Assembly: GCA_022009675.1 (NCBI GenBank) | Contig: CP091718.1 | Span: forward strand, 310,001-374,000 | Direction of reading: 5' to 3' | Length of the DNA stretch: 64,000 nucleotides | Origin: Oscillospiraceae bacterium | GTDB lineage: Bacteria > Bacillota > Clostridia > Oscillospirales > CAG-272 | Shown here: positions 19,002 to 28,387 of the stretch, piece by piece | Layout of the letters: the number at the start of each line of letters is the position of its first letter | Numbering within the stretch: the stretch's first letter is position 1 | The notes under the pieces: generated by a model | What the model was told of the DNA's origin: nothing | What the model saw: the letters and a program-made list of their open reading frames with translations, nothing else | The model's database searches: none | Program-made: the position numbers and the translations under genes

Positions 19002-20151
19002 TTGAACGATAAAGAAATATCCGAAATCCGCCGCCGTTACAGGGCGGAAAAGAGCGGCATCTCCCGCATCCGGGGATGCTATGTCAACGAAAAACGAACC
19101 ATCATCTCCGAATTTGACCAGTCGCTGGGACTGATGTCCGAAAGCGAGGCAGAGGAGGTGCTGACACTGCTCAGGAAAGCACTGTCCGGAAAAGTCGGAA
19201 CCAATCTGATGGACATCGCCTTTTCGACTGCGCAGGTGCAGTCCGGTGCGGAGCACGGTCTGCTCATGACTCTGCGCGAAAGCGCCCTCGGTGATGACGC
19301 CGCCGTCCACGCCTTTTACGAAAAGGTAATCGGTTCGCTGGCGCTGGAGGGCAACTACATGATCCTGCTCTGCCACGACAGCTATGACGTGTTCTCCTAC
19401 CACAAGGACGGCGGACGCTCGGAGGACTCCGGCGAGATATTCCGCTACATCCTCTGCGCCATCTGCCCGGTCAGCATGGCAAAGCCCGCGCTGTCCTATT
19501 TTGTCCGGGACAACTGTTTCCGCAATATCACAGCCGACTCGGTCGTTGCGCCGCCCGCGCTGGGCTTCCTGTTCCCCGCCTTTGACAACCGCTCCACCAA
19601 TCTCTACGGCGCGCTGTACTATACCCGCGACACCAGCGACAGCCATGAGGAGTTTACCGATGCCGTGTTCCGTGCCGGAAAGCTGCCCATGCCCGCCGCC
19701 GCCCAGCAGGAGACCTTCCGCAACGTGCTGGCGGAGTCGGTAGGGGAGGCGTGCAGTCTGCCAGTTGTGCGGGCAGTGCGCGCACAGATCTGCCAGGCGG
19801 TAGAGGATCACAAGGCGTCCAAGGAGCCGGAGCCGCTGACCGTGGACAAGTACGCTCTGCGGGATATGCTGGGCTTCGGCGGCGTACCCGAGGAAGGCAT
19901 CAACGCCTTTGAGGAGAAATTCGACCGCAGTTTTCGGCTCCGGCGCCGCCGTCAGCCCCCGCAATCTGGTGGATACACGCAAATTCGAGGTCAGAACGCC
20001 CGATGTCGTAATCCGCGTCAATCCGGAGCGAGCCGAGCTGGTCGAGACCCGCATCATCGACGGCGTAAAGTACATTCTCATCCGCGCCGATGACGGTGCA
20101 GAGGTCAACGGGATTGATGTGACCTTCGAAAAGGACACTGCAGGACAGTAA
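19002..20151 (+). CDS. DUF4317 protein, one frame break
   Basis: About 382 residues. It opens NDKEISEIRRRYRAEKSGI and RGCYVNEKRTIISEFDQSLG, the hallmark of DUF4317, a family of unknown function common in Clostridia. It starts with TTG at 19002, 8 bases after AAGGAG. An extra T in 19931-19934 breaks the frame at DRSFGSGAAVSP; without correction the last 72 residues are lost. The C-terminal section (FEVRTPDVVIRVNPERAEL) looks beta-rich. It ends convergent to the serine hydrolase gene with a 9-base gap. Confidence 0.88.
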
Positions 20152-20160
20152 CTCCGAATC

Positions 20161-21265
20161 TCACCGCCGCCCGCCCTGCCCCGCCGCCATGGCGGTATAG
20201 AAAGCACGGCGCACGCGGAAGAACGCGGTTTTGTCGCGTCCGAAATGAACGGCGTTGGTCAGCAGAACGCCCCCACAGACCGCTTTCCGCATCCACCCAC
20301 AGGGAAGTGCCGGTAAAGCCGGTATGCCCGAAGGAGCCATCCGCCATAAGGTCGCCTGCCGAGGACAGCGCAGGCAGGGGCGGCTTGAGCTGGAAGCCGA
20401 GTCCGCGCGCCTCGGCAAGCCCCGGCGTATAATCGCGGATTGCCGCCGCAAAGGTGCAGGGGGAAAGCAAACGTCCCTCCGCCGTTCCGAATGCCGCACC
20501 GGGCAGCTCACCGTGGGTCGAGCACATGACGGCAAAGCGAATCATGTCATCAAGCGGGGCAAACACCCCCGCGTTTCCGGACACACCGCCGAGGAAATGC
20601 GCGTTCTCGTCATGGACGTGCCCCTTGATATACGCCTTGTACAGGGCGGAATATTCGGTCGTCACCACGTTGTCGGACTCCGGACAGTAGCCCGTGTGCG
20701 CCATGCCCAGCGGGGCAAACACATACTCCCGTGCCAAATCGTCCAGACGCCGCCCGGTCAGCCGCTCCAGAATAATCTGGAGCAGGATGTACCCCATGCA
20801 GGAGTAGTAGACCTGCTCGCCGGGGCGGCAAAACGGTTCAGAGGACAGGATTATATGTGCCACGGCACTTTGCTCAGGCGTTTCCGTCCTGTTCCAGAGC
20901 GCTATATGCGGCGTGATGCCGGAGGTATGCGTCATGAGGCGGAATACCGTCACGTCGGCGCGCCCTTCCGGTGCCCCCGCCAGTTCCGCCGGCGTAAACC
21001 AGCGCGACAACGTGTCGGACAGGAGCAATCGCCCCTGCTCCACCAGCCGCAGGGCTATCATGGTCGTGGACACCAGCTTGGACAGTGATGCCAGATCATA
21101 CAGCGTGTCCCGGTCCGCCTTCTCCGGTTCCGGGAACCGTGTCCGATCCCCCATCACGCCGGAGCGCAGTACCTCCCTGCCCTGCCCGATGGCGAATGCC
21201 GCCGAGGGAATCACGTCCCCCGCAATACTTTCGCGCAGAATATCCTCACACGTATCAAAATACAT
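20161..21265 (-). CDS. Serine hydrolase, beta-lactamase/PBP superfamily, one frame break
   Basis: About 367 residues, no signal peptide. SxxK catalytic motif LASLSKLVSTTM at about residue 60, Tyr motif YYSCMGYILLQIILERLTG, and HTGFTGTSLWVD as the third motif region. This is the class C/esterase (Pfam Beta-lactamase) group, often D-aminopeptidases or esterases rather than true beta-lactamases. An extra C at 20270-20274 breaks the end; correction gives SGLWGVLLTNAVHFGRD. The start at 21265 is preferred because AAAGGACAG precedes it and a terminator lies in the longer reading frame upstream. Confidence 0.85.
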
Positions 21266-21289
21266 TGCAATCTGTCCTTTCATCTCCCG

Positions 21290-21326
21290 AAAAAGGGGCG
21301 TCCGCACGGCGGAAGCCCCTTTTTTT
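21290..21326 (-). terminator. Terminator between the 105-residue gene and the serine hydrolase
   Basis: AAAAAGGGGC paired with GCCCCTTTTT, with one mismatch inside. A and T runs at both ends; it most likely ends transcription of the gene stopping at 21384. Confidence 0.78.
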
Positions 21327-21383
21327 GTTCCGTACATATGGGAGCCTCCGGATTATCACCGCGCGTGTGATTTCCGGGGTTCC

Positions 21384-21701
21384 TTATTTTGCCAGCGCCT
21401 GCTCCAGCCAGATGATTCCGTACCCGAACGCCTCATACAGTCCCTTCTTGCCGCCCTGCCGGTATACTTTATTCTGATCTGCCGTTTCCACCACGCTGAC
21501 GAACACATCGTTCGGAACGCGGGTGCCGCCCTCATCCTTATAGCTCATAATGTCCATAACCAGTATATATTTTTCCGTCATATCGCCGTAGCAGATGGTG
21601 TCGCCCTCCCGCACCAGCGGACGATCCTTATACATCAGGTAGGAACCGCCGACCAGCGGTGCCCCCGTGACGTTGATTGGATTCAGTTTTTCCTCACTCA
21701 T
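21384..21701 (-). CDS. Hypothetical protein, 105 residues
   Basis: Reads MSEEKLNPINVTGAPLVGGS then YMYKDRPLVREGDTICYGDMTEKYILVMDIMSY. No signal peptide or membrane helix. It seems to be a small conserved cytoplasmic protein, but I do not recognise the family. It has its own promoter and terminator and GGAG-containing ribosome-binding site, so it is a single-gene unit and very likely real. Confidence 0.72.
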   Translation of the reverse strand: MSEEKLNPINVTGAPLVGGSYLMYKDRPLVREGDTICYGDMTEKYILVMDIMSYKDEGGTRVPNDVFVSVVETADQNKVYRQGGKKGLYEAFGYGIIWLEQALAK

Positions 21702-21816
21702 GGTATACTCCTCTCCGCCCCCGTGACCGGGAGCCGCCCTGCGTACTCAGACGCCTCTTGTGACCGTTCCCCCGCCGGATCCCGCCGCCGTGGCAATCGG
21801 ACTCTTATCCACTTAT

Positions 21817-21845
21817 AGTATACCACAGTTTTACGGAAAAGTCAA
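21817..21845 (-). promoter_or_regulatory. Sigma-A promoter of the 105-residue gene
   Basis: Minus strand TTGACT, 17 bases, TATACT. Confidence 0.78.
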
Positions 21846-22106
21846 TGCCGATTTTGGGCATGGAAACAGCATTTATCTCTTTTTACGGCGCGGGAACGGA
21901 GCAGGGTTGCCTGCGGTGCAGGGTTTGCCCCGGTGACGCGGCTCGACCTGCCCCGCCGGGCACCTCGTTGCAGGTATCCAAAACTTCCGGGTATGAAAAC
22001 ATCTTTTCCGCTGTTTTTCCGTATGGTCATAAACCCGTCACAATATCGTGCTATACTGTAGGATAGCAACGTGCGCCAAACAGGCGTGCCGAAAGGGAGA
22101 AAAACA

Positions 22107-23156
22107 ATGGTCAAACTGAAAAGAATATGCGGGCGGGCAGGCGCGATGGCGCTGGCGCTCGTGCTGATGCTCACGGCACTGGCAGGCTGCACGTCCCGGG
22201 CGGATCGGGAGAACCAGCGCGTGATCGGAGAAAGCGGCGGCTTTGACGTTCTGTATGAGGAGCTGCGCTTTGTGACCCTGCTGGTCAAGGATGCCATGGC
22301 GGGCGAATACGGCGCGGACATCTGGAAAAACGCCGACACAGCCGAACAATACCGGGCAGAGCTGGAGGAGCGCGTCATGGACAAGCTCCGGGCGAACTAT
22401 ATGGTGCTGGCGACCTGCGCCGCCTACGGCATAAGCACCGACTCCAAGGAGGCGGACAACTATGTGGACAGGCAGATCGACCAGCTGATTACGCAGGAGT
22501 GCGGCGGCAAGACCGGCAAGTACAAGGACTACCTGAAGAAGCACAACCTCACCGATCACTATCAGCGCTTCGCCCTGCGCGTAAGCTACCTGGAGTCCGT
22601 GCTGTACTACACGCTGGAGGCTGGGAAGCACTTCGCCTATACTGCCGAAAACATTGACGAATTCGTCGAGTTCGTACTGGAAAGCCCCGACTATGCCCGC
22701 ACCATACACGTGTTCCTCCGCAACGACGAGGGCGAGAGTCCGGAGCAGAATCTGGCGGAAGCAAAGAAAATCACGCAGGCACTGCGGGCGGTCTCCGGGA
22801 CGGAACAGCGTCAGGATGTCATGAACGGGTACATCGGATCGGCACTCAATGACGACCTGAGCATGGTATCCAAGGACGGCTACTACTTCACGCGCGGCGA
22901 AATGGACGAGATCTACGAGCAGAACACCTTTGCCCTGCAGGTCGGGGAGGTCAGCGATCCGTTCCTGTGCGGCAACGGCTATTATGTCGTCATGCGGCTG
23001 GCGCCGGAGGCTGGGTATGCCATGCAGAACAGCTCCACCCTGCTGAAGTATTACCAGAGCGCCCAGATGGGTCTGCTGGAGGAGTCACGCGCCGAAGCGT
23101 GCCGCGTCGTGCTCAACGAGTACGGGCAAAGCATCGATCTGGTCGCCATGGAGTGA
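22107..23156 (+). CDS. PrsA/SurA-like peptidylprolyl isomerase lipoprotein
   Basis: 349 residues. Signal peptide ending in the lipobox LALAG-C at about residue 27; then an alpha-helical N-domain and a degenerate parvulin-type domain (YARTIHVFLRNDEGES, ALQVGEVSDPFLCGNGYYVV). These proteins fold exported proteins on the outer face of the membrane. The start at 22107 follows AAAGGGAG. The next gene begins 10 bases downstream, suggesting co-transcription. The stretch 21846-22070 upstream holds no convincing gene. Confidence 0.82.
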   Translation: MVKLKRICGRAGAMALALVLMLTALAGCTSRADRENQRVIGESGGFDVLYEELRFVTLLVKDAMAGEYGADIWKNADTAEQYRAELEERVMDKLRANYMVLATCAAYGISTDSKEADNYVDRQIDQLITQECGGKTGKYKDYLKKHNLTDHYQRFALRVSYLESVLYYTLEAGKHFAYTAENIDEFVEFVLESPDYARTIHVFLRNDEGESPEQNLAEAKKITQALRAVSGTEQRQDVMNGYIGSALNDDLSMVSKDGYYFTRGEMDEIYEQNTFALQVGEVSDPFLCGNGYYVVMRLAPEAGYAMQNSSTLLKYYQSAQMGLLEESRAEACRVVLNEYGQSIDLVAME

Positions 23157-23166
23157 CCGCGGCGCT

Positions 23167-24182
23167 ATGAGGTCGAAGAAATCATCCTTCGTGCGCGTAT
23201 CGCGGCGTTACAGCGCCGGCGCAACGCGGCGCAGCCGTCTGCGCGTTTCCCGCAATGTCCGGCGACGGGCAGTGGTGACGGTCGCCGTATGTCTTGCTGT
23301 CGTGGCAGTGGCTCTGATATGGGGTTCTGCCCTCAAGCACCGCTCGGACGCTTACCACGCCGGGTTGGAAGCGGACGCATGGACTGCCTCCACGCAAGCC
23401 GCGCTCCGGCAGATCACAGTTCCGGATTTCCGCGGGGGCGCGATATCCCCCGGCGGGGAGCTGCCCGGACTGCCGGCAGACGCGTCCGGTGCCGTTGTCA
23501 CACTGTCGGAGAACCCGGACGGTCAGCTTGGCTACGCCTTTCCCACCGCCGCGACCGCCGGATTGACTGTCGCCGAAGGCGCGCCGACACCGGAGGCGGA
23601 AGTCGGGCGGTTGCACCTCGCCGGACTGCGCGTACTGGGCATTTTTTTCGGGTGCAGTGCCTGGACGATGTGTACCGCGCGGATCCGGCTGCCGCCGTTC
23701 TGCGCCGCGGCGTGGAGTTGAGTCTCCTGACCTCCGCGGCACGGGCAGGCGTCGATGAACTCCTGCTGCTTGGCATTCCGTGCGGGAACGATGACGCGGA
23801 CGCCCGCGCGCTGGACTTTCTGCGCGAGCTGAAGCAGCTGCTTGCGGACAGCGGCACGGCACTCGGCGTGGCGCTCCCGGCAGATGCTTTCGTGCGGGCG
23901 GAGGGAGAAACAGTGCCGGATGCTTTCGCGCAGGACAGCACCGGCGCAGGTATCGTGCAGTACACCGGCTGGCGCACGCCGGGGCGGATGCTGTCGGTAT
24001 GCGATTACCTTGCGCTGGATCTGCGCACGGCGGATTCGGATTCCGCCGGGGAACTGCTCCGGGGCTTCCGGTTCACCTACGCGCGCTACGCCCTCCGCCT
24101 GCTGGTCGCAGACGCGGCGGTATCCGAAACAGCCGACGCCCACGGGATGCGGCGGCAGATTGTCTGTCCGGCAACAGACTGA
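23167..24182 (+). CDS. Membrane-anchored protein of unknown function, one frame break
   Basis: About 337 residues. A basic N-terminus (many Arg) precedes one membrane helix (VVTVAVCLAVVAVALIWGS, about 36-54), with the rest outside. The exterior part (DELLLLGIPC, LRELKQLLADSGTALGVALP, LDLRTADSDSAGELLRGF) reads like an alpha/beta or TIM-barrel domain and may be a glycoside-hydrolase-like protein; this is uncertain. The T7 run at 23642-23648 breaks the frame: two T bases too many, or one too few, joins LGIF to RVQCLDDVYRADP. It probably forms an operon with the PrsA-like gene. Confidence 0.65.
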
Positions 24183-24260
24183 CGGGCAGATTCTTCAGGG
24201 CTGAAAAGTCCAAAGATCCTCCCCTGCTCCGCGTGTTATCAGTATCCGATCCTGAAAGAA

Positions 24261-24286
24261 AGGAGGCTTTTGCCGACGCAAAAGCC
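24261..24286 (+). promoter_or_regulatory. Ribosome-binding site and hairpin in the luxS leader
   Basis: AGGAGG at 24261-24266 runs directly into a perfect stem, GGCTTTTGC-CGAC-GCAAAAGCC (24265-24286). The start codon is at 24299, 32 bases from the ribosome-binding site in the linear sequence but about 12 after folding. The same 9-bp arms occur before lysC. Confidence 0.7.
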
Positions 24287-24298
24287 ATAGCCATCAAT

Positions 24299-24769
24299 AT
24301 GAAAACCATCGCCAGCTTCACTGTCAACCACGATACGCTCCTGCCGGGTCTGTACGTGTCCCGTGTGGACGGGGACATCGTGACCTATGATGTCCGCATG
24401 AAGGTGCCGAACAGCGGGGACTGCCTGCCCACGCCAGCCGCCCACACCATCGAGCATCTGTTCGCCACCTACGCACGCAACAGCGGGTACGCCAAGCAGG
24501 TGGTTTATGTGGGTCCTATGGGTTGCCGTACCGGCTTTTATCTGCTCCTGCGCGACAGCGTCAGCCGCGCCGAAGCCATCCGGCTGGTGCAGGACAGCTT
24601 TGCCTTCATTGCCGCCTATGAGGGAGAAATCCCCGGTGCGACGCGCACGCAATGTGGCAACTACCGGGAGCATGATCTGCCCGGCGCCAAAGCCGCCGCG
24701 GCGGCACTTTGCGTCACGCTGCGCGACTGGACGCCCGAGAAAACTGTCTACGAAAGCGGCAACGTTTAA
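24299..24769 (+). CDS. luxS: S-ribosylhomocysteine lyase
   Basis: 156 residues, the usual length. Zinc ligands H49 and H53 in HTIEHLFATYARN, the GPMGCRTGFYL motif, and the third ligand Cys in TQCGNYREHDL are all present. It splits S-ribosylhomocysteine into homocysteine and DPD (the AI-2 precursor) in the activated methyl cycle. No in-frame start exists nearer to the AGGAGG, so ATG 24299 is the only reasonable start. The TAA stop lies inside the end of a palindromic element. Confidence 0.95.
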   Translation: MKTIASFTVNHDTLLPGLYVSRVDGDIVTYDVRMKVPNSGDCLPTPAAHTIEHLFATYARNSGYAKQVVYVGPMGCRTGFYLLLRDSVSRAEAIRLVQDSFAFIAAYEGEIPGATRTQCGNYREHDLPGAKAAAAALCVTLRDWTPEKTVYESGNV

Positions 24770-24940
24770 GGCATTACCGCGCAATCCACGCATGGCACAC
24801 TTGCTTGCGTCTTTTTCCGTCATACTTCACAAAAAAATCCTTGTCAGTAGCTCTACTACAGCCTGCGAATTTTTTTGTATTGTCTGACGAAAAATCCGAC
24901 TGCGCAATTGCACCATCGGAATTGCGCGGTAATGCCTTAA
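24766..24940. mobile_element. MITE-like imperfect palindrome, 175 bp
   Basis: Both ends read TTAAGGCATTACCGCGCAAT inward, forming a 20-bp terminal inverted repeat. Similarity continues toward the centre (CGTCA, ACAAAAAAAT, GTAGTAG segments pair imperfectly). No reading frame of substance inside. The left end supplies the luxS stop codon. This fits a miniature inverted-repeat element or a very large RNA hairpin. Confidence 0.72.
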
Positions 24941-24967
24941 GCAGACACCGACCGGAGCGCGGATGGC

Positions 24968-26125
24968 TCATTCCCGTGCCACTGCCGGGAATTCTTCGTC
25001 CGGCACGGCGTACAGCTCAATATCCCACGCAGGGACACCGTCCATGCGCCGCAGGTACAGGCTGGCACCGGGATACAGCGACCGCACAAGAAGCGGGAGT
25101 TCCCAAAGATCCGCGCTCCGGTGGTAGACAGACACCAGAAGGCGGGGGCTGTCCTGCCGGATCAGCGAACGGGATCCAAGCAGCGCGTCGCGTTCCGCGC
25201 CCTCCACGTCGTATTTGATGAAATCCAGCCGCCGATACCCCCCGGCTGGCAGTCCGGCAGACGCGCATTCCCACGCGCTGTCGGGTGTCGCCGCCGCGAC
25301 CTGCCGCAAACGTTCCCGACTCTGCGGCGTGGGCAGCAGCGAGGCGTTGCGGTTGCCGGTATCGTGAAAAGTCAGCGTTGCGTCCTCCGACCATGCCGCC
25401 GCCTGCAACGGGTAGACCGCCCGTCCCTCTGCGGCGAGTGCCTGTGCATAGGCGCTCAGCTTACGGAAGGAACGCACGTCCGGCTCCAGGCACACCGCCG
25501 TTTCCAGCCCCGGCGCGTACCGGATCAGCTCGCGCAGGCTGTCCCCCGTATATGCCCCGCAATCCATGGCAGTGCGGATACTCCCCGCCCGGAGCAGGCG
25601 CCAAACCTCCGCGCGCCCTGTGGCAGTCGCCTCTATGTCCTCCAGCCGCCCGCCAAGGCGTGCCCGGACGATGCCGTCAAACACGCCGCGCGAGGTTTCA
25701 TCCGCAAGCAGAGCGCGGGCACGTTCCATATCCGCCCGATGTGCCTGCACAAGCTCCGCCGTGAACAGTGCCCCGCCGCTGACCGGGACATCCGGAATGT
25801 ACAGCTCGCACTGCGCCGCAACGCGGCGTATGTTGTCCAGCACGTCCGGACGGCGGGAGCCGAACGCAAGCAGCACGATCATGCAGTCCCCGTAGGTCGC
25901 GCGCGCTTCCCCAAAGGAAAGCACCCGCCGCCCGCGGAAGCTCTGCCCCCGCACAAAGCCATCGGTGGCGAACACGTCCGCCACGGCAATCCCGTACTCC
26001 GCACAGACATCCAGCACCTTATCCGCTCCGTCTCCCATGCCCCAAAGCAGTATGGGGCGCCCTGCCTGACTCTGCAGGTACCGCCACAGGTCGGGCGCGC
26101 ACGCATTCGGTGAAAAGTATTGCAT
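24968..26125 (-). CDS. FkbM-family methyltransferase
   Basis: 385 residues. An N-terminal segment (RPILLWGMGDGADKVLDVC, VLLAFGSRRPDVLDNI) resembles a Rossmann-like domain found before FkbM modules. The methyltransferase domain follows: MDCGAYTGDSLRELI binds SAM, CLEPDVRSFRKL, and the FkbM signature DFIKYDVEGAERDALLG. Such enzymes methylate sugars or small molecules, often in surface glycan synthesis. The start at 26125 has AAGGAG upstream; the reading frame extends further but without support. Confidence 0.87.
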   Translation of the reverse strand: MQYFSPNACAPDLWRYLQSQAGRPILLWGMGDGADKVLDVCAEYGIAVADVFATDGFVRGQSFRGRRVLSFGEARATYGDCMIVLLAFGSRRPDVLDNIRRVAAQCELYIPDVPVSGGALFTAELVQAHRADMERARALLADETSRGVFDGIVRARLGGRLEDIEATATGRAEVWRLLRAGSIRTAMDCGAYTGDSLRELIRYAPGLETAVCLEPDVRSFRKLSAYAQALAAEGRAVYPLQAAAWSEDATLTFHDTGNRNASLLPTPQSRERLRQVAAATPDSAWECASAGLPAGGYRRLDFIKYDVEGAERDALLGSRSLIRQDSPRLLVSVYHRSADLWELPLLVRSLYPGASLYLRRMDGVPAWDIELYAVPDEEFPAVARE

Positions 26126-26252
26126 TCTGGTCTCCTTTTCCGGGCGGCGGACTGCGCGCCCTATCGGTTCGTTGCAATGCAGGAAGAGCTGCGTATCGTT
26201 TCGGCGCCGGGCAAAAAAAGAATATCCAACAGAACCTGTGGGTTCCAAGCAG

Positions 26253-26294
26253 CCTTGACCCCCGGTTTCACTGCCGGGAGGACGGCTCACATTC
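26253..26294. repeat. 42-bp repeat, copy 1
   Basis: Begins CCTTGACCCCCGG and contains CTGCCGGGAGGA and GGCTCAC. It differs from the copy at 27267-27308 at two positions. A short CCCGG/CCGGG stem lies within. It sits directly after the XRE gene's stop. The remaining 26126-26252 shows no gene. Confidence 0.85.
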
Positions 26295-26299
26295 AATTG

Positions 26300-27077
26300 T
26301 TATGCTCTGAACCCGCACCAACTCTCTTGATAATGAACAAGGCGGTCTGTCAGGGAGAAGATCGGGAACAAAAGTAGCGGCATTTTATATGTACCAAATG
26401 CCTGATAGATACGCAGCGTTTCTTCAACACCTGCATCAACGTCCCTTGCCATAGTCAGATTACAATCGAGCAGTTTTTCAAGTGCGGCTTTCGCCTCTTC
26501 CTCGGATATCCCGACCTTTGCGGCAACAGAGGAAGCTGTAAATGCTTTTTCCGGATTTGCAAATTGATACGCAAGCACAAGACGCACATTTTTATCGGAA
26601 AGAACTTTCAAAAACCCTGCCGCCTCTTCATTTTCAAGCAGTTTCAAGGATTCCTTATCGCTCGGGAGATATGTGAGAGCAATATCCTTATTTGCATATA
26701 CCGCGCCGGCAACCTCGGAAACGAATCCACTGTGCTGATATGGATTCTTTGCAAACTGCGATTTTGCCCTCTCCGCGAAATCGTTGTTATCTTCCCATCT
26801 CCACATGGTATTCAATATCTGATCGTAAACCGCCTTGGGGGTTTCTTCGCAATTGATCGGTTTTTCCTGCACTTTATGCCTGATTCCGAAAAAGTTCATC
26901 AATCGTCACGCCAAGTGTATCTGCTATAATTGGAAGAAGCATAATATCGGGCATGGTCGCGTTGTTTTCCCATTTTGAAATCGCCTGTGCAGAAACGCCT
27001 ATAGTTCCAGCGAGATTTTCCTGCGTGATACCTCTTTCTCTGCGAAGGTCAGCTATTCTTTCTCCTAAAGATTTCAT
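26300..27077 (-). CDS. XRE-family transcriptional regulator, one frame break
   Basis: About 258 residues. The first 65 form a helix-turn-helix (GERIADLRRERGITQENLAG, VSAQAISKWENNATMPD, TLGVTIDELF). The remainder (from KVQEKPINCEETPKAVYDQI) is a helical domain of unknown ligand, seen after HTH_3 in clostridial regulators. An extra base in the run 26889-26893 separates the two parts; correction joins TIDELFGIRHKVQEKP. Base composition is clearly more AT-rich than neighbours, and the gene is bracketed by 42-bp repeats, suggesting horizontal acquisition. Confidence 0.82.
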
Positions 27078-27107
27078 ATTTTTTTATCGCTCCTTATTTT
27101 TGTTTTT

Positions 27108-27117
27108 CGGTCGACCG
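27108..27117. promoter_or_regulatory. Palindrome CGGTCGACCG upstream of the XRE gene
   Basis: A perfect 10-bp palindrome 30 bases upstream of the XRE start, just downstream of a possible TACAAT -10 box on the minus strand. It is a candidate operator for autoregulation. The -35 is not convincing. Confidence 0.4.
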
Positions 27118-27266
27118 TGATTTTATTGTATCCGAAATCTCGTGGAAAGTACAGATATCATTTGGCAAGTCAGCTAAACTGTTTTGATAGAAAAACAACC
27201 AAAGAAAGCGGATGGGTAGTCTGAAGAAAGCAGAGTTGCACTCTGCAAAAATCTTCTGATACTCAC

Positions 27267-27308
27267 CCTTGACCCCCGGTTTCACTGCCGGGAGGATGGC
27301 TCACTTTC
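27267..27308. repeat. 42-bp repeat, copy 2
   Basis: Same sequence as 26253-26294 apart from two substitutions, same orientation, directly after the 3' end of the AAA ATPase gene. Between it and the XRE gene a further 7-bp stem, GCAGAGT/ACTCTGC, lies at 27230-27246. Confidence 0.85.
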
Positions 27309-27310
27309 GA

Positions 27311-28201
27311 TCACTGAAATTTATCATTCTGCTCGACAAAAAAGTCGTGGTATACTTTTTACGCAGGCAAGCTCCGTCCATTTTTGTTCGACGGGCGGTG
27401 TTTCGTCAATATTGTATATGTGTGCGCCCTTCAGGGAGAGCAGAAACGGAGAGTGCGTGGAAATAACGAATTGACATCCGTAATTTCTCACCGAGTCTTC
27501 AATAAAAATACTTCAGTTGTAATTGATTCTGCGGAGAAAGGCTGTTTTCCGGCTCGTCCAAAAAGATACAACGCATTCTCCTGAATCGAATCAACAAAGT
27601 AGGACAGTGCACTCTCACCGTTTGAACGCTCCTGTATATTTCGCATCAGGTTCTCTTTCAGAAAGCGGGACTGACTGCGATTTTTGTTCCGCATATCTCT
27701 GACCCGTTTCCACCGCTCGTAATCATCCAATCCCCCAAGACGATTCGGCGCTGCATACGGGCTGTTTTCCGCGATATATTCCCGGATCAAATCCGACCTT
27801 TTGCTGTCAATACCGTCGTTGATACGGCGAATATCAAGTACCTTTTCAAAAACGCCGTCGCTCGTGATGATCTTGCTCTCCGGCGGAATCGCTCGGTCTA
27901 ACTGATAGTCACACATGCCGACGTAGTCCTCAAAAAAGTCGGAGCGGTTAAACGGGGTGCTTCGCTCAAGAGCCAGCTTTTCCGCAATGATATTCAGGAT
28001 ACTGCTCTTACCGCTCCCGTTATTGCCACAGAATATCGTGATGTCCGAAAAAAAGAACTCGGGCAGTTCTCGATCCTGGAACAGTTGGAACGGATAATAG
28101 GTCGTATAGCAGGTTTTCTTGACTTTGATATTATCCTTATCCGAAAAATAATTTTCCTCATCTTCTCTTGTCGGCATTTGAAAATTCATTAAATATATCA
28201 T
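27311..28201 (-). CDS. AAA-family ATPase (SMC/RecF-like, COG3910-type), three frame breaks
   Basis: About 296 residues after correction. Walker A is ITIFCGNNGSGKSSILNII at about 53-71, the family segment FNRSDFFEDYVGMCDYQLDR follows, Walker B is LYLLDEPENSLSP, and STHSPFLLSLKGAHIY is the C-terminal motif with the sensor His. Extra bases at A 27560-27564, A 27504-27508 and A 27338-27343 (plus-strand view) split it; uncorrected, Walker B is lost. Related stand-alone ATPases occur in accessory regions and some in defence systems, but no nuclease partner is beside it. AT-rich, like the XRE gene. Confidence 0.8.
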
Positions 28202-28322
28202 AAGACCGCCCTTTCACTCTTGATTTTGTCTCAAAAACTTCCTGATACTTCGGCTGACTGTATTGTACCATGTTTTTGTAAAAAAAGTAAATGCTGTTGC
28301 CCTGACATTTCGCTTCCCCCGC

Positions 28323-28351
28323 TTGACAGAATGCGGTTTTGCGTGTACAAT
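28323..28351 (+). promoter_or_regulatory. Sigma-A promoter of the HIT gene
   Basis: TTGACA, 17 bases, TACAAT, about 37 bases before the start codon. Confidence 0.82.
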
Positions 28352-28387
28352 ATAGGATAACAACAGTATACGAGGAGGATTTTTGCT

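Noticed and set aside
20105..21337. Longer serine hydrolase starting at 21337
   Set aside because: The extra N-terminus spans a strong terminator hairpin; the ATG at 21265 has a ribosome-binding site.
21845..22066. 73-codon plus-strand gene upstream of the PrsA-like gene
   Set aside because: No ribosome-binding site, overlaps a promoter on the other strand and has no recognisable features.
26300..27077. Separate 67-residue XRE regulator and 200-residue protein
   Set aside because: They overlap by a few codons in different frames and join seamlessly when one base is removed, so they are one gene.
27094..27285. 63-residue minus-strand protein between the XRE and ATPase genes
   Set aside because: It runs through the 42-bp repeat and the upstream region of the XRE gene and has no initiation signal; judged non-coding.
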